Positions 45,674 to 58,289 of a stretch of 64,000 nt of DNA are shown here, in pieces. A model generated the notes under the pieces. That model made no database searches. It worked only from the letters and a program-made list of their open reading frames with translations, and was not told the origin of the DNA. The stretch lies in assembly GCA_019925795.1 (NCBI GenBank), contig CM034315.1, positions 33,548,446 through 33,612,445 on the forward strand. The letters are read 5' to 3'. Within the stretch, counting starts at the first letter, position 1; every line of letters starts with the position of its first letter. A program made the position numbers and the translations under genes. Source of the DNA: Dendrobium chrysotoxum (Eukaryota > Streptophyta > Magnoliopsida > Asparagales > Orchidaceae).

Positions 45674-48012
45674 TAAAAGAAATTTAAGAAAAGGAATGAG
45701 CATCTCATTACTTATAAAAATGGATATAGAAAAACACAGATTGATTATTTTCTTATAAAGAAATTAGATCGTTTAGATTGCAAAGATTATAAAGTTATTC
45801 TGAGTGAAAATTTATGTACCCAATATTGTTTATTAGTTTTGGACTTGAAGATAATGGGGAAGAAAATAAAAAATAAAGTAAAATAATTTTCTAGGATTAG
45901 ATGGGGGCATTTAAAGAATATTAATAAAAATATTTTTGAGAGTAAGATTTTAGATCTTAAGATTTTGTCTGTGCATTAGGATGCTAATGTTATGTGGGAA
46001 AATGTGACTAGTGATATTAAGAATATTACAAATGATGTGCTTGGAGTTTCAAAGGGAAAAGCTCCTAATAGTAAAAATAGTTGGTGGTGGAATCCAAATG
46101 TACAAGAAAAGATTAAAAATAAGAAGATTTATTATAAAAATTTATTTAATTATAAAAAATTTGATAATTGAAAATTATATAAAGAGGCACGTAAGGAATC
46201 TAAGAAAGTAATATGCAATGTAAAGAGTTTAGCTTTTAGTGATTTATATAATAAATTAGATACTAAGGAGGGAGAAAGATATATGTATAAGTTAGCCAAA
46301 CAAAGAGGTAGGAGTAGTAAGGATTTAGTTCAAGTGAAGTGTATTAAAGATGAAGATCAAAAAGTACTTTTTTTAGAAGATGATATTCAACAAAGGTGGA
46401 TGAGATATTTTGCTAAACTTTTTAATGAAGAATGTGAAAATAAAATTGACTATAGTGATCTTAGCACCCTAAATAAAAAATAAAAATTTTTATTTTTATC
46501 GGCAAATTAGTAAAACTAAAGTTAGAGATGCTTTAAAGAAAATGAAGGGTGGAAAAGCTGTTGGTCCTGATGATATTCCAATAAAGGTGTGGAAATGCTT
46601 AGGAGATGAAGGAATTTCTTGGCATACTAAACTTTTTAATACTGTTTTGAAGACTAAAAAGATGCCAGATGAGTGGAGAATGAGTGTGTTAATCCCTATT
46701 TTAAGAATAAAGGTGATGCACAAGATTGTGCAAATTATAGAGGAATTAAGTTAATGTGTCATACTTTAAAACTATGGGAACGAGTTATGGAGCATAGGTT
46801 GCTGCGTGATACTAATGTTTCTCAAAATTAATTTGGATTCATACCACGTAGGTCTACTATAGAAGCCATACATTTATTAAGAGGTTTGATGGAGAAATAT
46901 AGAGAGAATAAGAAGGATTTACATATGATATTTATTGATATAGAAAAAGCATATGATAAAGTTCCAAGAGAAGTGCTATGGAGAGTTCTTGAAAAAAAAA
47001 GGAGTTAATAACGCTTATATTCAAATCATTAAAGATATGTATGCAGGAGCTATTACTTGTGTTCAAACACAAGGTGGTTTGACCAAGTATTTCCCTATTT
47101 CGGTTGGATTACAACATCAAGGATCAGCCTTAAGCCCATATCTTTTGCTTTAGTCATGGATGTTCTCACTAAACATTTGCAAGAGGATGTACCTTGATGT
47201 ATGCTTTTTACTGATGATATTCTTCTTGTTGATAAGACTAGAGAGGGAGTTGAAGGTAAACTAGAATTGTGGAGGTCAACTCTAGAGTCTAAAGGTTTTT
47301 GCTTGAGTAGATCTAAAATAGAATATATGGAGTGTAATTTTAGTAATAATAGACCTAGTGAGGGGATTGTGACTTTGGACGATCAAGTCATTAATAAGAG
47401 TACATGTTTTAGATACCTTGGATCTATTGTTTAGAGTGATGGTGAAATAGATGGGGATATTATCAGTAGAATCCAAGTGGGATGGCTGAACTGGAGGAAT
47501 GCATCGCGCTTATTGTGTGATAGAAAAGTACCCCTCAAACTTAAGGAAAAATTCTATAAGATGGTGGTGAGACCTATAATGCTTTATGGTGCCGAATGTT
47601 GGCTATTAAAAGAGAAGCATAATTCTAAGTTAAGTGTTGCAAAGATGAGGATGCTCAGGTAGATGAGTGGCTTTACCCTTAGAGATAGGATACAAATTGA
47701 GCATATTCGTGAAAAGGTTGGAGTAGCTCCAGTGGAAGATATGATTAGAGAGAGTCGCCTTAAATGGTTTGGTCACATAAAATGGTAGCCTCCCGATGAC
47801 TCGGTTAGGAAAGTAGAGGTCTTAGATTTGACTTATGTTAAGAAAGGTAGAGGTAGACCTAAAAAGACTTGGTTAGAAAATATTAGAAATGGTCTTTCTT
47901 TATTAGATTTAAATGAGAATTTGACTTTTAATAGGAGACAATGGAGAAAAAGGATTCATATAGCCGACCACACGTAGTGGGATAAAGGCTTGATGTTGTT
48001 GTTATTATTGTT
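45674..48012 (+). mobile_element. RTE-type LINE inserted in copy C
   Basis: Target duplication ggtcatactcgtgcag (45658-45673) and ggtcatactcgtacag (48013-48028), 16 bp with one mismatch. The element is 5'-truncated inside the endonuclease and ends in a (GTT)n-like tail (gttgttgttattattgtt, about 47994-48012). It belongs to the same family as the LINE at 27948-28864 but is older: more stops and a mutated duplication. Confidence 0.92.
45690..47980 (+). pseudogene. RTE LINE endonuclease end plus reverse transcriptase, broken
   Basis: The reading starts in the endonuclease C-terminus (DYFLIRKLDRLDCKDYKVI, then CTQYCLLVLDLK). A linker with SWWWNPNVQEKIK follows. RT: MKGGKAVGPDDIPIKVWK, MPDEWRMSVLIP, FGFIPRRSTIEAIHLLRGLM, LHMIFIDIEKAYDKVPREVL (catalytic Asp), GGLTKYFPISVGLQHQGSAL, and MLFTDDILLVDKTREGVEG, where the usual Ala of FADD is Thr but both Asp are kept. 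The thumb region repeats the blocks seen at 27981. Stops lie at about 45882, 46168, 46481, 46830, 47153, 47197, 47434, 47661 and 47787, with frameshifts near 46715 and 47000. It is clearly dead. Confidence 0.9.
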
Positions 48013-50225
48013 GGTCATACTCGTACAGGGCTAAATCAAAGGGGGAAAATTAATGATTTAAATTAGCAAAATTTTCTGCAGATGCAAAATGCTAAGCCCC
48101 CTTAAAATTAAAAGAGCATGGCCAAGTATGGCTAGAAAATTTAATTTAAATGCAAGTATATAAGTGCTTGTGAATGATTTTATTATAAACTGCTTAGGAT
48201 AACCCTACAAGTGGTCTAGATTTTCTTTTTATCTGAGTTGTAATGTAAATGTGTTTAAAAAGAGTTGTAATGTAAAAGTGATTCGGAATTAGGATATCAC
48301 ATCCAATTTGGAATCCAAAGAGAAGAGAATATCCCTGAGGGGAATATTTTCTTCTATTTGGAATGCCAAGTTAGGATGATTTTAATATTCAAAGGGAAAA
48401 AAATACCCCTTCAAGGATGAGTTTCTTTTCATTTGGGTATTCAGAACCGGTGAATGCAAGGAGCTCGTAGAAGGATAGAAGACAAAGGAGAGAAGATGAA
48501 GAAGTAAAGAAAAGAAGAGATATCCCATTTTAAAATCACTTGCGTTAGTCTTAAGATTAGAATTCGGGTTTATTGTCAGTGGTACCTGACCACTTTATTT
48601 TTTCAGCAGACCTTGGGTTATAAGTAAAATGGCACTGCAATATGGACTATGGACATTATATGTTGGATAATTTAAATTTGATTGTTTACATTCCTTGCAT
48701 AATAGAATTGCCTATTTTTTAAGGTTTTCTTACATGCCGTGTTTTATTTTAGCCTGAATATGATCAGAGTTTTTGTGCGGGTACGAATAAAATTTTTATA
48801 CTTGAAATTTTAATAAACATTTTTAGGCCAACATAGAAACTCTAACGATCTAAGAAGTAAGCTCGGGACCGTTGAGAGTCAGCATATGCATATTAGTACT
48901 TTTTCTTCCTTCTTAGGCACCTCCATGCCTACGGGTTCTGGCAGACCACCTGGCCTATTAGGGTGCAGTTTTGTTAAGGGGATGTTGTACAATCCCTAGG
49001 AAAACATTTATTTTTTAAGCTTGATTTTAAAACTGCTTCATAATTATTTTATGCATTCAAGTCAATCAGCATACATTGCATTAGATACAAATTAAAAAAG
49101 TCTAAAATTTTAATTGCATTTTACTTGCAAGCATTTTTTACCCTACATAAGTAAAGGGGCCAATTAGGATTTTTCTTAGATGTCGGCCTCGATTCCTTAA
49201 ATCTTAAACAACATCCCTACCCATCTTTCATAAAGAGACTAGACACATGATTTTAAAATGCCTAGGTGGTTAGCTAGCTCCCCAATCCAGGTCAGGGTAA
49301 GTCCAGATTTGCACTTTATTAGATAGGTTTAGGTCACTACTTTGTAGTACCCAAATTAGATTTAGGTTCTAAGGAAAATTTTTAAATCTTAAGTCCTCAC
49401 CCTTCAGGAATATAATCCCAAATTTCTAATAAAATGCTAACTCAAACATAAAAATTCTCTCTTAAAATATAAAGTCAAACATATGATAGACTGAGGTTAC
49501 CTCTGAGCTTCTCAGAATTTGGCACCTCCTACTTTTCTTCCCTTGATTTGCTAAGAACTGTTAAACATTGAGTTTTCTCCTTGAAAGTTTCTTATTCCTT
49601 TCCTTATCTTCTACTTTGTAATCAAAGGGTCTGAAATTGCTGCTTTAATCGAGAGTTTTCTTAAGAGTATCCCTCCAAAGATATAATTAACTATAGGTGA
49701 TTTCCCTTATAAGGATTTGAGAACTCCAGATTAAAAAAAACCTTATTTTATTTCTATAAAACAAGGGAAAAATCTTTGGGAATGTAGATGTCTTAAAAAA
49801 ACTCATTTTTAATTTTAAATATGCTCATAAGATTTATTATTATCTTTTAAGATAATATAATATCCAACTTGTTATATTTAACTTTAGAAATGATAAATTT
49901 TATAAAACCTATTCTTGCTTTTGGATGTCTTGAAGAATGTTATGTTCATCTTTTAAGATAATATAACATTCTCCTTGCTACATCTAAATGAAAGAATGGA
50001 TAATTTTTTCAAAAAATCCTATTTTTATTTTTAAACACATTTTATAGAATTTCATGTCCATCTTTCGAGATGATATGTTATTCTTGGAATTATGTTTGAT
50101 CATAGAAATATTATTTTCTAAAACCTTTTTTTGATATTGAATCCATTGTAGAATATTATGTTAGTGTCCCGAGACTGTACTTTATTATCAATGCAATATT
50201 CAGTTACAAAATAGGAGAAACTAAA
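48013..50225 (+). repeat. Long non-coding repeat, copy C (second part)
   Basis: It continues from the LINE insertion: ctaagcccccttaaaattaaaagagcatggccaagtatggc matches A at 10508-10550. ctccatgcctacgggttctg with agaccacctggcc (48935) matches A near 11340. The part at 49800-50200 corresponds to A at 12200-12560 but has degenerated. It contains spaced words of the type cttttaagataatataa, recurring about every 100 bp. Confidence 0.68.
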
Positions 50226-51222
50226 ATCTGCGTGGCCGCTTTAAAAATTTTCCCCCAATAAAAGGGTTATGTTGAAATCTAAAAAAAACTTCAAAATTGC
50301 TCTTAAGGGGACATTTTGGTCATTTTGACCTTGGGTCAATTGGGGGTCAAAGTGGGTATACCAAAATGTAAATTATTGTCCAATAGGTCAGGATTAAGTG
50401 TTTGGATGTGCTTGGAGGCTTTGGACAAAGCTCCAAGGTCAAAATCCACTAAGTGACTAACCAGTAGCATAGGTCATAAATATCTGAAGGTTTTACAGCC
50501 TTTAGATTTTAATCCAATTTCTAAGATTAGAGGTCTCAAAATGAGCTCAAAATTGGAGGGTTGCCTCTAGAGGCATGCCCTATCAATATGCAATTGATAG
50601 ACTCTAAATGAGAGGTCATTTAACTTAGGTTTGAAGTGTTTGAAAATTCACTGAAAAGGGATTTCAGGACCTCAGTCCTTAGCCTTGAGATTTAGTCTGG
50701 AAGTCTGGATTTGATCGAGATTTTGTATTTGAATGCTAGAGTTTGAGTTATCCAAATCATTCATGATCATTTTAATGATCATAAATGATTGGATAGGATC
50801 AAGGTTAGATTGGAGTTTAGATTGGAGGTTGGATTAGAGTTTAAATTAGAGTGGAGGTCTAGATTTGATTTGAAGCTTGAATTGATCTTAGATCTAGGTA
50901 GATCCTAGAGTCTAGATTAATTCTAGCATTTAGGATAATCCTAGGATCTAAATAGATCATAGGGTCTGGAGTTATCTAAGATTTGAATTGATCCTAGGGT
51001 CTAGATTGATCTAGAGCCTGGGTAGATCCTAGGGCTTGAGATCTAGGAGAATCCTAGAGTCTAGAAGTCTTAACAATTAGGGTCTAGTAGGATCCTAGGA
51101 TCTAGATATATCCTAAGGTCTGGGATATAAGTTGATATAAGATAAAAATTGATCCTTGGGACCTAGATTAACCTGGAGTCTGGGTTGGGTCCTAATGACC
51201 TCATATAAAAATGAGGTCAACA
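50226..51222. repeat. Non-coding stretch with degenerate GATC/CTAG short repeats
   Basis: No ORF. From about 50830 to 51190 the sequence is a degenerate tandem of short words around gatcctagggtctagattgatc, with CTAG and GATC recurring every 10-25 bp. It looks like an expanded, decayed minisatellite. The stretch ends ...ggtcaaca at 51222, followed by gtgct; see findings. Confidence 0.6.
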
Positions 51223-52139
51223 GTGCTTCGGTGATCGACGCTCATTTTCTTGAGACTCTTGTATTACAGTGATGATTTTTGGTATAGAGACATAATTAAA
51301 AATTATAGGGATACTATTTTTTCCTTAACTTCTTGAGAGGCCTATAATACAATGTTATAATTAGATGGCCATATTATGGCTCTATATAAGTGGGTGTTTT
51401 AGTGCTCATTCAACACTTATAAATTTCAATCTTCTACAAAACATTTACAACACAAATATAATAAAAATAATATATTTTTACTAAATTTAAACTTAATAAA
51501 TAGTATAAAATTTATATATAAAATATTTTCCTTAGCATAAACTCCTTCTTGTCCTCTAGCAATGGTGAAATCACCTATTGATTAACTTAATAGCCAAAGT
51601 AAAAATTGATAATTTAAAATTATAAATATATAAGATAATACATCACATTCTAGAAATAATTTGGAATGATTAAAGTTAAATTTTAATTTCAAATGTCATA
51701 ATAATTATCCCAATCAGTCATCCTTCTTATTGCTTATATTTAACCAATCCACTATGAGTGTATTTTTAAGATTGACTTCTATTTTTACAAATGAATAATA
51801 TATTATTTCAGAATTATTATAAGTATAGTTAAATATGAAGTTCATTACTACACAATCATGTGTTAGTTTTACTATCTTATCCTATTTGATTTAAGTATTA
51901 GGAAGAATTTGGACTTGAACTTTAACATATACCAATTTTTTGATAGACTCATCCTTTTTTCTTTTTTCAAATATCCTTTTATGAATTTTTCATTTTTTTT
52001 CACTTTTTTTAATAATTATGGTACATATTAATAATTTTGAATATCAATTACATTCATCCTCCTGCAACCCTAATTCAATTAATATTAGGATTTAATAAGT
52101 TAATTAATTCAAAAAAATGTCATTAATTCAATCGCTCTG
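51223..52139. other. Intergenic DNA, no gene seen
   Basis: AT-rich, non-coding. A TATA-like word (ctatataag, about 51393) followed by ttcaacacttataaatttcaatc could be part of an LTR promoter, but I find no LTR boundaries. The remainder to 52139 is low-complexity AT. Confidence 0.35.
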
Positions 52140-52326
52140 GCTTCTTCTCTGGCGATTATAGGGCATCCATTCAAACTTAGTTTTTGTTTGGATTTGTGGT
52201 GGTTCTTCTTGCATTTCTGTTGGGTTTTCCCTCACTTTATCTGGCCTAAGGCCTTTTCGACCAATTGGTGGTTTTAACACTATTTCATTTGTTATTTTCT
52301 TTGATTTTTCTTACTACTTTTGGATT

Positions 52327-53075
52327 ATGATGACTCCATCATCTTCTAATCCATGAGATAATTCTGACGCTTAACCTCCAAGTAAGTTTGTGGGTACTTC
52401 TTGAGTTTTTGTAAGAGCTAAATCTCAGACTTTCAGTGATTTTCTCTCTGGTGCTGCCTCATCTTCTCCCTTCCCCCTTTTTTGATGACCAAAACATCTT
52501 TCAAAGGTTTTCCATCTTTAATGTTTGGCAAGGAGGTTTTAGTGAAACTTGTGGCACCTTATGAGTTTGCCCTTATTGGGAAATTTTCTTTACGGAGACC
52601 TAATCTTGACTTGATCAGAGGTTTCCTTGTGAATTTGAAACTTTTTGGTACCTATTTTATTGTCTTTCTTAATTCGCATCATATCGCGATCCAGTTGTTT
52701 AGTGATCTCGACTATAGCTGCATTTTTTTAGATAAACTTACTATATCCATGACTGCCAAATGAGACTCTTGAAATGGACTCCTTCTTTTTAGGAAATAAA
52801 AACCTCCAATTGCCCCATTGTGGATTTCATTTCCCAACCAACAGTTGTATATGTTCAATCCTCAAATTTTGTATGGTTTGGCTTCTATTTTTTTAGTAGT
52901 CCTCTTCAAATGGACCAAGAAACTACCTTTGTCTCTCATCCATCTGTTGACCGTGTACTGTTGGAACTTGATGTTACTAAAAAATACCATAAGTATATTT
53001 GGCTTGGCCCAAAAAACATAGGGTATCTTCAAAGTGTAGAATTTGAAAATTTTCCAGTTTTCTGCACTCATTAGA
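52327..53075 (+). pseudogene. LINE ORF1 (DUF4283 type), broken
   Basis: It starts MTPSSSNP. Stops follow early; then TKTSFKGFPSLMFGKEVLVK, LVAPYEFALIGKF, IAIQLFSDLDYSCIF, ISFPNQQLYMFNPQILYGLA, HPSVDRVLLELDV and YIWLGPKNIGYLQSVEFENF. The order matches ORF1 of the half-LINE at 24820-26314. The zinc knuckle after FPVFC is lost, and sequence then jumps into the endonuclease of ORF2, so the ORF1 end and ORF2 start are deleted. Confidence 0.75.
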
Positions 53076-53179
53076 AAATGCATAATATTTATAGAATCCA
53101 TAATATTTTTGTTTTAGTTTTACTTGAACCTTTAATCTCTACTATTAAGTTGCTTTCCACTAGTTGTTTTTTAGGTTTT

Positions 53180-55355
53180 CAGCATTTTGTGGAAAATATT
53201 TCTAATAAGATTTGGTTTTCTGGAAGGATCCTATGATTATTAATATTATTGGTAACTTTAACCAGGTAATTCACTGTAATATTGAGTGTTATCAAGTTAA
53301 TTATTTTTTTTGTATGCTTCTTCTTCTAGAATTTCCAAAAAGTCTCTTTGGGAATAGCTTTTCAAGTTTCATACCATGGCTTCCTTACCTTAGATGGTTG
53401 GTGGGGATTTAACACATAACTGCTTCCTCTAAGAGACTTAGTGGTGCCCTCCCTATTTATCAATCTATGGAGGATTTTAACAATATGATTTTGGATTATA
53501 ATTTAGTGGACATTGGTTTTTCAGGTAATACCTACACTTGGAATCATGGCAATTTATGGCAACATTTGGATCTTGTGCTTTTAATAATCTTTGGATCAAA
53601 AATTACATTGGAACCCATATAGAAAACCTTAGTAGAACTCTTTATGACCATTCCCCCCTTTTGATTGGTATAAAATTGATTCATACTTCTTGTCCTTGTA
53701 ACTTCATATTTCAAAACATGTGGCTCTTAAATAGCTCTTTTTTAACTATGGTTCATGAAAATTGGTAAGCTCCTTTGGATCCTAATAATTCTATTCAAGG
53801 CATGAACAGACTTTGGATGAAACTTAAAAGACTGAAGTTCAAAATCAATTAGTGGAATACGTATATTTTTCAAAATGTTTCCACTAATAACTTGGCTGCT
53901 AAAGATATGGTGACTTTAAGGGGCATCAACTATCAAAATAATCCTACTGATCACCAATTTAAACTCGTCAATGATGCTAAAATTTCTCTTATCTAAATCC
54001 AAGCTCAAAAGGAGGTTTACTGGAAACAAAAAATTTATTCTCAACATCTTACTGAGGGTGGTAATAACACTAAGTATTTTCATACTTTAGTAAATAAGAG
54101 AAGAACTAAGAATTACAATCATAATATTTCTTTGCCTGATGGGTCTTCTTTAGAGGATGCTGAGGATATTGCCAATTCTGCTATGGAGCATTTTAAAAGT
54201 CTGCTTAATAATGATTTTAACCTAAACCCCATTAATTTTCCTCACCTTATACCTTCTCTTACAAGGGATGAGGACAATATGACCCTAATTCAACCCCTTA
54301 CCCGCAAGGAGATTTCTAATATTATCCTATCTATAAATTCTAACTCTATTGCTAGCCTCGATGGTTTCATAAACAAATTCTTTCAAAAGGATTGCAATTT
54401 TATTAGTGATGATGTCTTTCATGTTGTCTTAGATTTCTTTAATGGTAATCCACTCCCCAAATTTATTACTTCCACTTTCATTGTTCTTATTCCTGTGAAA
54501 AATATCACCAATTATTGGGATGACTTCAGGCCCATAAGTCTCTATATCTTTTTTAGGAAGTTCATGACCAAAATTTTAATGGGGTGCTTAGCTCCTTTGC
54601 TTTGCCAACTTATTTCTCCTTATCAAACTTGGGTTTGTAAAGGGGAGATCTATCTCTGATAACATTTTTCTTACTCAAGAGTTGTTTCATGATCTTGATA
54701 CCAAGGTGAGAGGGGGAACATTATTTTTAAATTGGATGTTGCTAAAGCTTACGATAACATTAACTAGAGTTTTCTCTATAATATTCTTTAGTTATTTGGC
54801 TTTATCTTGGCTTTTATTATTAGAAACAGCATTGAAGATTGCTTTTATCTATGATTGTTAATGGTAAAAGTAATGATTTTTTTAAAATCCTTTCAGGGGT
54901 TGAGACAAGGTGATCCAATTTCTCCTGCACTCTTTATTTTAGCTATTGAGTATACGTCTAGGGGCATTGTTAATCTTTATGATAATTACCCTAATTTGCC
55001 TTATAGGACCCTAGGTGGTTTTCTTATCTCTCATGTAAGTTTTGCTAATGATATCATTTTATCTACTAATGTTTCCTTGAACATGCTGCACATTCTTATG
55101 ATATTTTTGCATAACTTTGAAAATTTTACTTGCCTTTTCCTTTATAATAGTAAGAACTATTTTATTTCTTCCAAAAATATATCTCAGGATCGAATCAATA
55201 ATATTAAAGCTATTATTGGTTTTTTGCATAATGTTTTGCCTATTAAATATCTGGAGATTTTTTTGTACAAAGGCAAGAAGAGGTCTTTCCTTTTTTTTAT
55301 GATCTTATATCCTTTGTGCAGAATCAGTTAGCCTCTTGGGAGTTCAATCTGTTAA
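53180..55355 (+). pseudogene. LINE ORF2: endonuclease (partial) and reverse transcriptase
   Basis: Endonuclease remnants: SNKIWF then NIIGNFNQVIHCN, GALPIYQSMEDFNNMILDYN, LVDIGFSGNTYTWNHGN and YDHSPLLIGI. RT: ISLPDGSSLEDAEDIANSAM, LTRKEISNIILSIN, STFIVLIPV and DDFRPISLY, then a frameshift near 54640, QGLRQGDPISPALFILAIEY, and ISHVSFANDIILSTN, the active-site box in which the first catalytic Asp is Asn. The frame then runs to QLASWEFNLLTL and ends. Many stops interrupt. The Asn in the active site means this copy could not polymerise even if translated. Confidence 0.82.
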
Positions 55356-55359
55356 CATT

Positions 55360-58029
55360 GAAGATCTCTATAAGCTTCTTACAGGAAATTGAAATATCAC
55401 TGATATTTTCTTCAAGACAACAACCTCTTGGTCATTGATTTGAGACTTGAAATCTTCTATAATTTAGCCAACAATTTGTAGGAAGAACATCTTTTCTAAG
55501 CCTCCACCAAAAAAGAAAAATTTTGGGATGCAATTTAATTTTCCTCAGCCATTTGATGTCATCCAAATCAAACATCTTATATTTTTCTTCAAAAGCCAGT
55601 GCTGAAATAGTTTTTCCAGAAAATTGGTAAATAAGGTCTATTTCATCCTCTTTTTGGTTAGAATTCAGGTCAACTTACTTGATTACTTTGATTAAGTCTT
55701 CACCAAATGCTTCTTTGATCATATTTAGATCCCAAGTCTTGCTTTCAGAAAGTAGCAAGTCAACTGAATAGCCTTCCAATATATTTGCATTGGCAAATGT
55801 TGGCCAAATACAAATCGGTTTGTCTACAATCCATGTATGATTAAGAATATAGATTTTAGTACCATTTTGAATCTTCCAACTCACCATTTTCTTCAAGTGA
55901 TTTGCTCCATCTAAAAGGATCTTCCACGTATCTGAATTGCCTTTTTGAAAAGAAGTCCAAATATTGTCACCATATTTGGCTTTAATAACTCTGTTAAGTA
56001 ATGAATTCAGCTTCTGGATAAAATTTGATGTAATCCTAGCTCTCAGCGGTCCTTTCCAAATTAATATTGAATGAAAACTAAGACCACCATTTTTGGTTGG
56101 AAGAAAAAATTAGCCCAACTAATGTAATGATTACCTTGCTTACCATTGTCTTTATGCCATTAGAAATTCCTGCTTAGCTTATCAAGGACATTAAGACTAC
56201 CTTTGGGAACCAATGAATGAGTAATAAAGTACAATGGAAGAGAAAGAAGAGAAGAATTAATTAACATTACTCTTCCAGCAAGAGATAAAAATCTACTTCC
56301 CGAAAAATTCAGTTTATCAAGAGAATGCTTGATCAAATTTTGAAAATCTACCCCAATTTTCCTTCTTAAAAAAATTAAAGTCCAAGATAATTTAATTCTT
56401 AAACAACTCTGAATTCTATTTAGAATCATTTTAGCAACAATCTTATATGTGGTTTGGCAAAGACTAATGGGTCTAAATTTGTAAGGATCACAAGTATTAT
56501 CATCTTTGGGTATGAGAATAATAAGAGTGTCTTTCCAATTAGAAGGCATGACATTAGATTGAAAAAAGTAGTTGATAGCATTTCAAACATCTACTTTGAT
56601 AATCACCCAATAGAATTTTAAAAAAATAGGGGAAATATCGTCAAGGCCAGGAGATTTGATTATACCCATTTGAAAGACAGCAATTTTTAGCTCTTCCATC
56701 AAAAATTTTGATTCTAAAGGTTGATGCTGATTTGAATCTAATTTATCCTCATGATTAAACTTAGGCCAATCAAAGAGTGAACATTGTCTTTGTCTCCACT
56801 TTATGATGAAAAACTGAGCGAAAATATCAGAAATATAAGTAGGGTCATCAGAAATAGATCCATCCGAAAGCCTTGCTTGAATAATTTTATAAGAATTTCT
56901 TCTAGCTGAAGCATAGGTATGAAAAAAATGAGAGTTCTAATCACCATACTCTAACCAATTTGCTTTAGCCCTTTGTCACCACCAAGTCACCAATCTAGCT
57001 TGATTCAAATTTAGTTCTTTAACTTTAATTCTTAATTGAAGAAGTTCTTCATTGGAAAGACTACATTGAGATTCTTTTATTTGCAAAGAAAGAATTCTCT
57101 CATTAAGTGATTAATTGAGTAAAGAAAGCTCTCTACATTTGTTTTTACTCCAAAAAAAAAATAGATATTTGAGTGTTCTATTAATCTTTCTTTGCAGAAT
57201 TTTAGGAGAAGAATCATAATCCTTCTTACTGCGAGACTTAGAAACCATATCCCACGTAGTTGGATATGTAGTCCATAAGTTTTCAAATCTCATGAATTTA
57301 TGGGTTTTCTGAGTCATGTTGGATAAGTTCTATAGTAAAGGACAATGGTCCCAACAAACCTGTGCTAGATGCTTAGTAATAGCAAAAGGGATTAAATGAA
57401 GAGCTGAAGAATTTAGCATAATTCTATCAAGCCTTTCCCAAATTCTACTCAAAACATCTTTGTTATAACACCAAGTCAACCAAGGACCTATGAAAGAAAT
57501 ATCATGAAGATCGTTAAGAGACATAAAATCTTTCATCTCTTGGGGCCCTAGACACAAAGTAAAATTTTTTCCTCCCTTCTTCTCAAGATTTGAAAGGATA
57601 AAATTAAAATCTCCACCTATGATACAAGGTTCCTTGATAGAAAGGAAACCTTATATATCTTTCTAGAGAAGCCTTTTAACATAAGCATCCTTATTTGTAT
57701 AGACAATGCTAATCTTATAACAAGAAGAATTAGGAAAGATAAGATTTCCCAAAATACTTTGAGCAGTAGATAGGATGATTGAAAAAATGGCAACCCATTT
57801 ATTCCAAAGGGCTAAGATTCCCCCAGATTTTCCATTGGCAGGCGAATGAAAAAATTGCCACTCACTACCAATTTTTTTTTTTAATATATTCTCTATCCAT
57901 AGTTTCAATCTTGGTTTCTAAGAAACCAATAAAAAATACATCATGTTGATTTATTAAGATTTTGAAATGGAAGCCCACCTACTTCTTACAGGCTCCTCTA
58001 CAATTCCAAAAATGAATTGAATGCATCAT
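55360..58029 (-). pseudogene. LINE ORF2: endonuclease, RT ends, zf-RVT
   Basis: It starts MMHSIHFWNCRGACKK at 58029. Then FLETKIETMD, GSEWQFFHSPANGKSGGILA, IIGGDFNFILS and TWCYNKDVLSRIWERLDRIM (endonuclease blocks), and a linker with WLEYGD and SHFFHTYASARRN. RT front: LMEELKIAVFQMGIIKSPGL, MPSNWKDTLIILIPK and FRPISLCQTTYKIVAKMILN. At about 56360 the sequence jumps to post-active-site blocks (GSRFLSLAGRVMLINSSLLS). So the RT catalytic core, including the FADD box, is deleted. The zinc-finger-like part FLFWWRLRKDVLPTNCWL ends it. Stops occur throughout. Confidence 0.82.
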
Positions 58030-58289
58030 CTAACTATAGGGGATCCTTCCCCAACAGTAGATCTTTTTCTAGGGACCTCTTCAATAGGTCCTAATTGCCT
58101 CAACTCTTTACTAAGCTTGCCATTATTGCTTATAAATTAGGCTTCAAATAATTAGATGGTTGGAAGGAGTTAGAATCGAAAACTTGATCATTCATTGAAA
58201 TAGATTTCTGAGAAAAAGAGACATCAAACATCACTCTACTTTCACCAAATTTGATAATTTGAACATCATCTTCAACAGCTAAAACTTTT

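Larger units (their letters stand above)
52140..55355 (+). mobile_element. L1-type LINE, plus orientation, 5' part
   Basis: Contains a 5' leader, ORF1, and ORF2 from the middle of the endonuclease to past the RT active site. It stops in the middle of the RT C-terminal region near 55355, where an opposite LINE begins. RNase H and 3' UTR sequence of the same orientation appear at 60320-61066, suggesting that the second LINE interrupts this one. I could not find target duplications for either. Confidence 0.75.
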
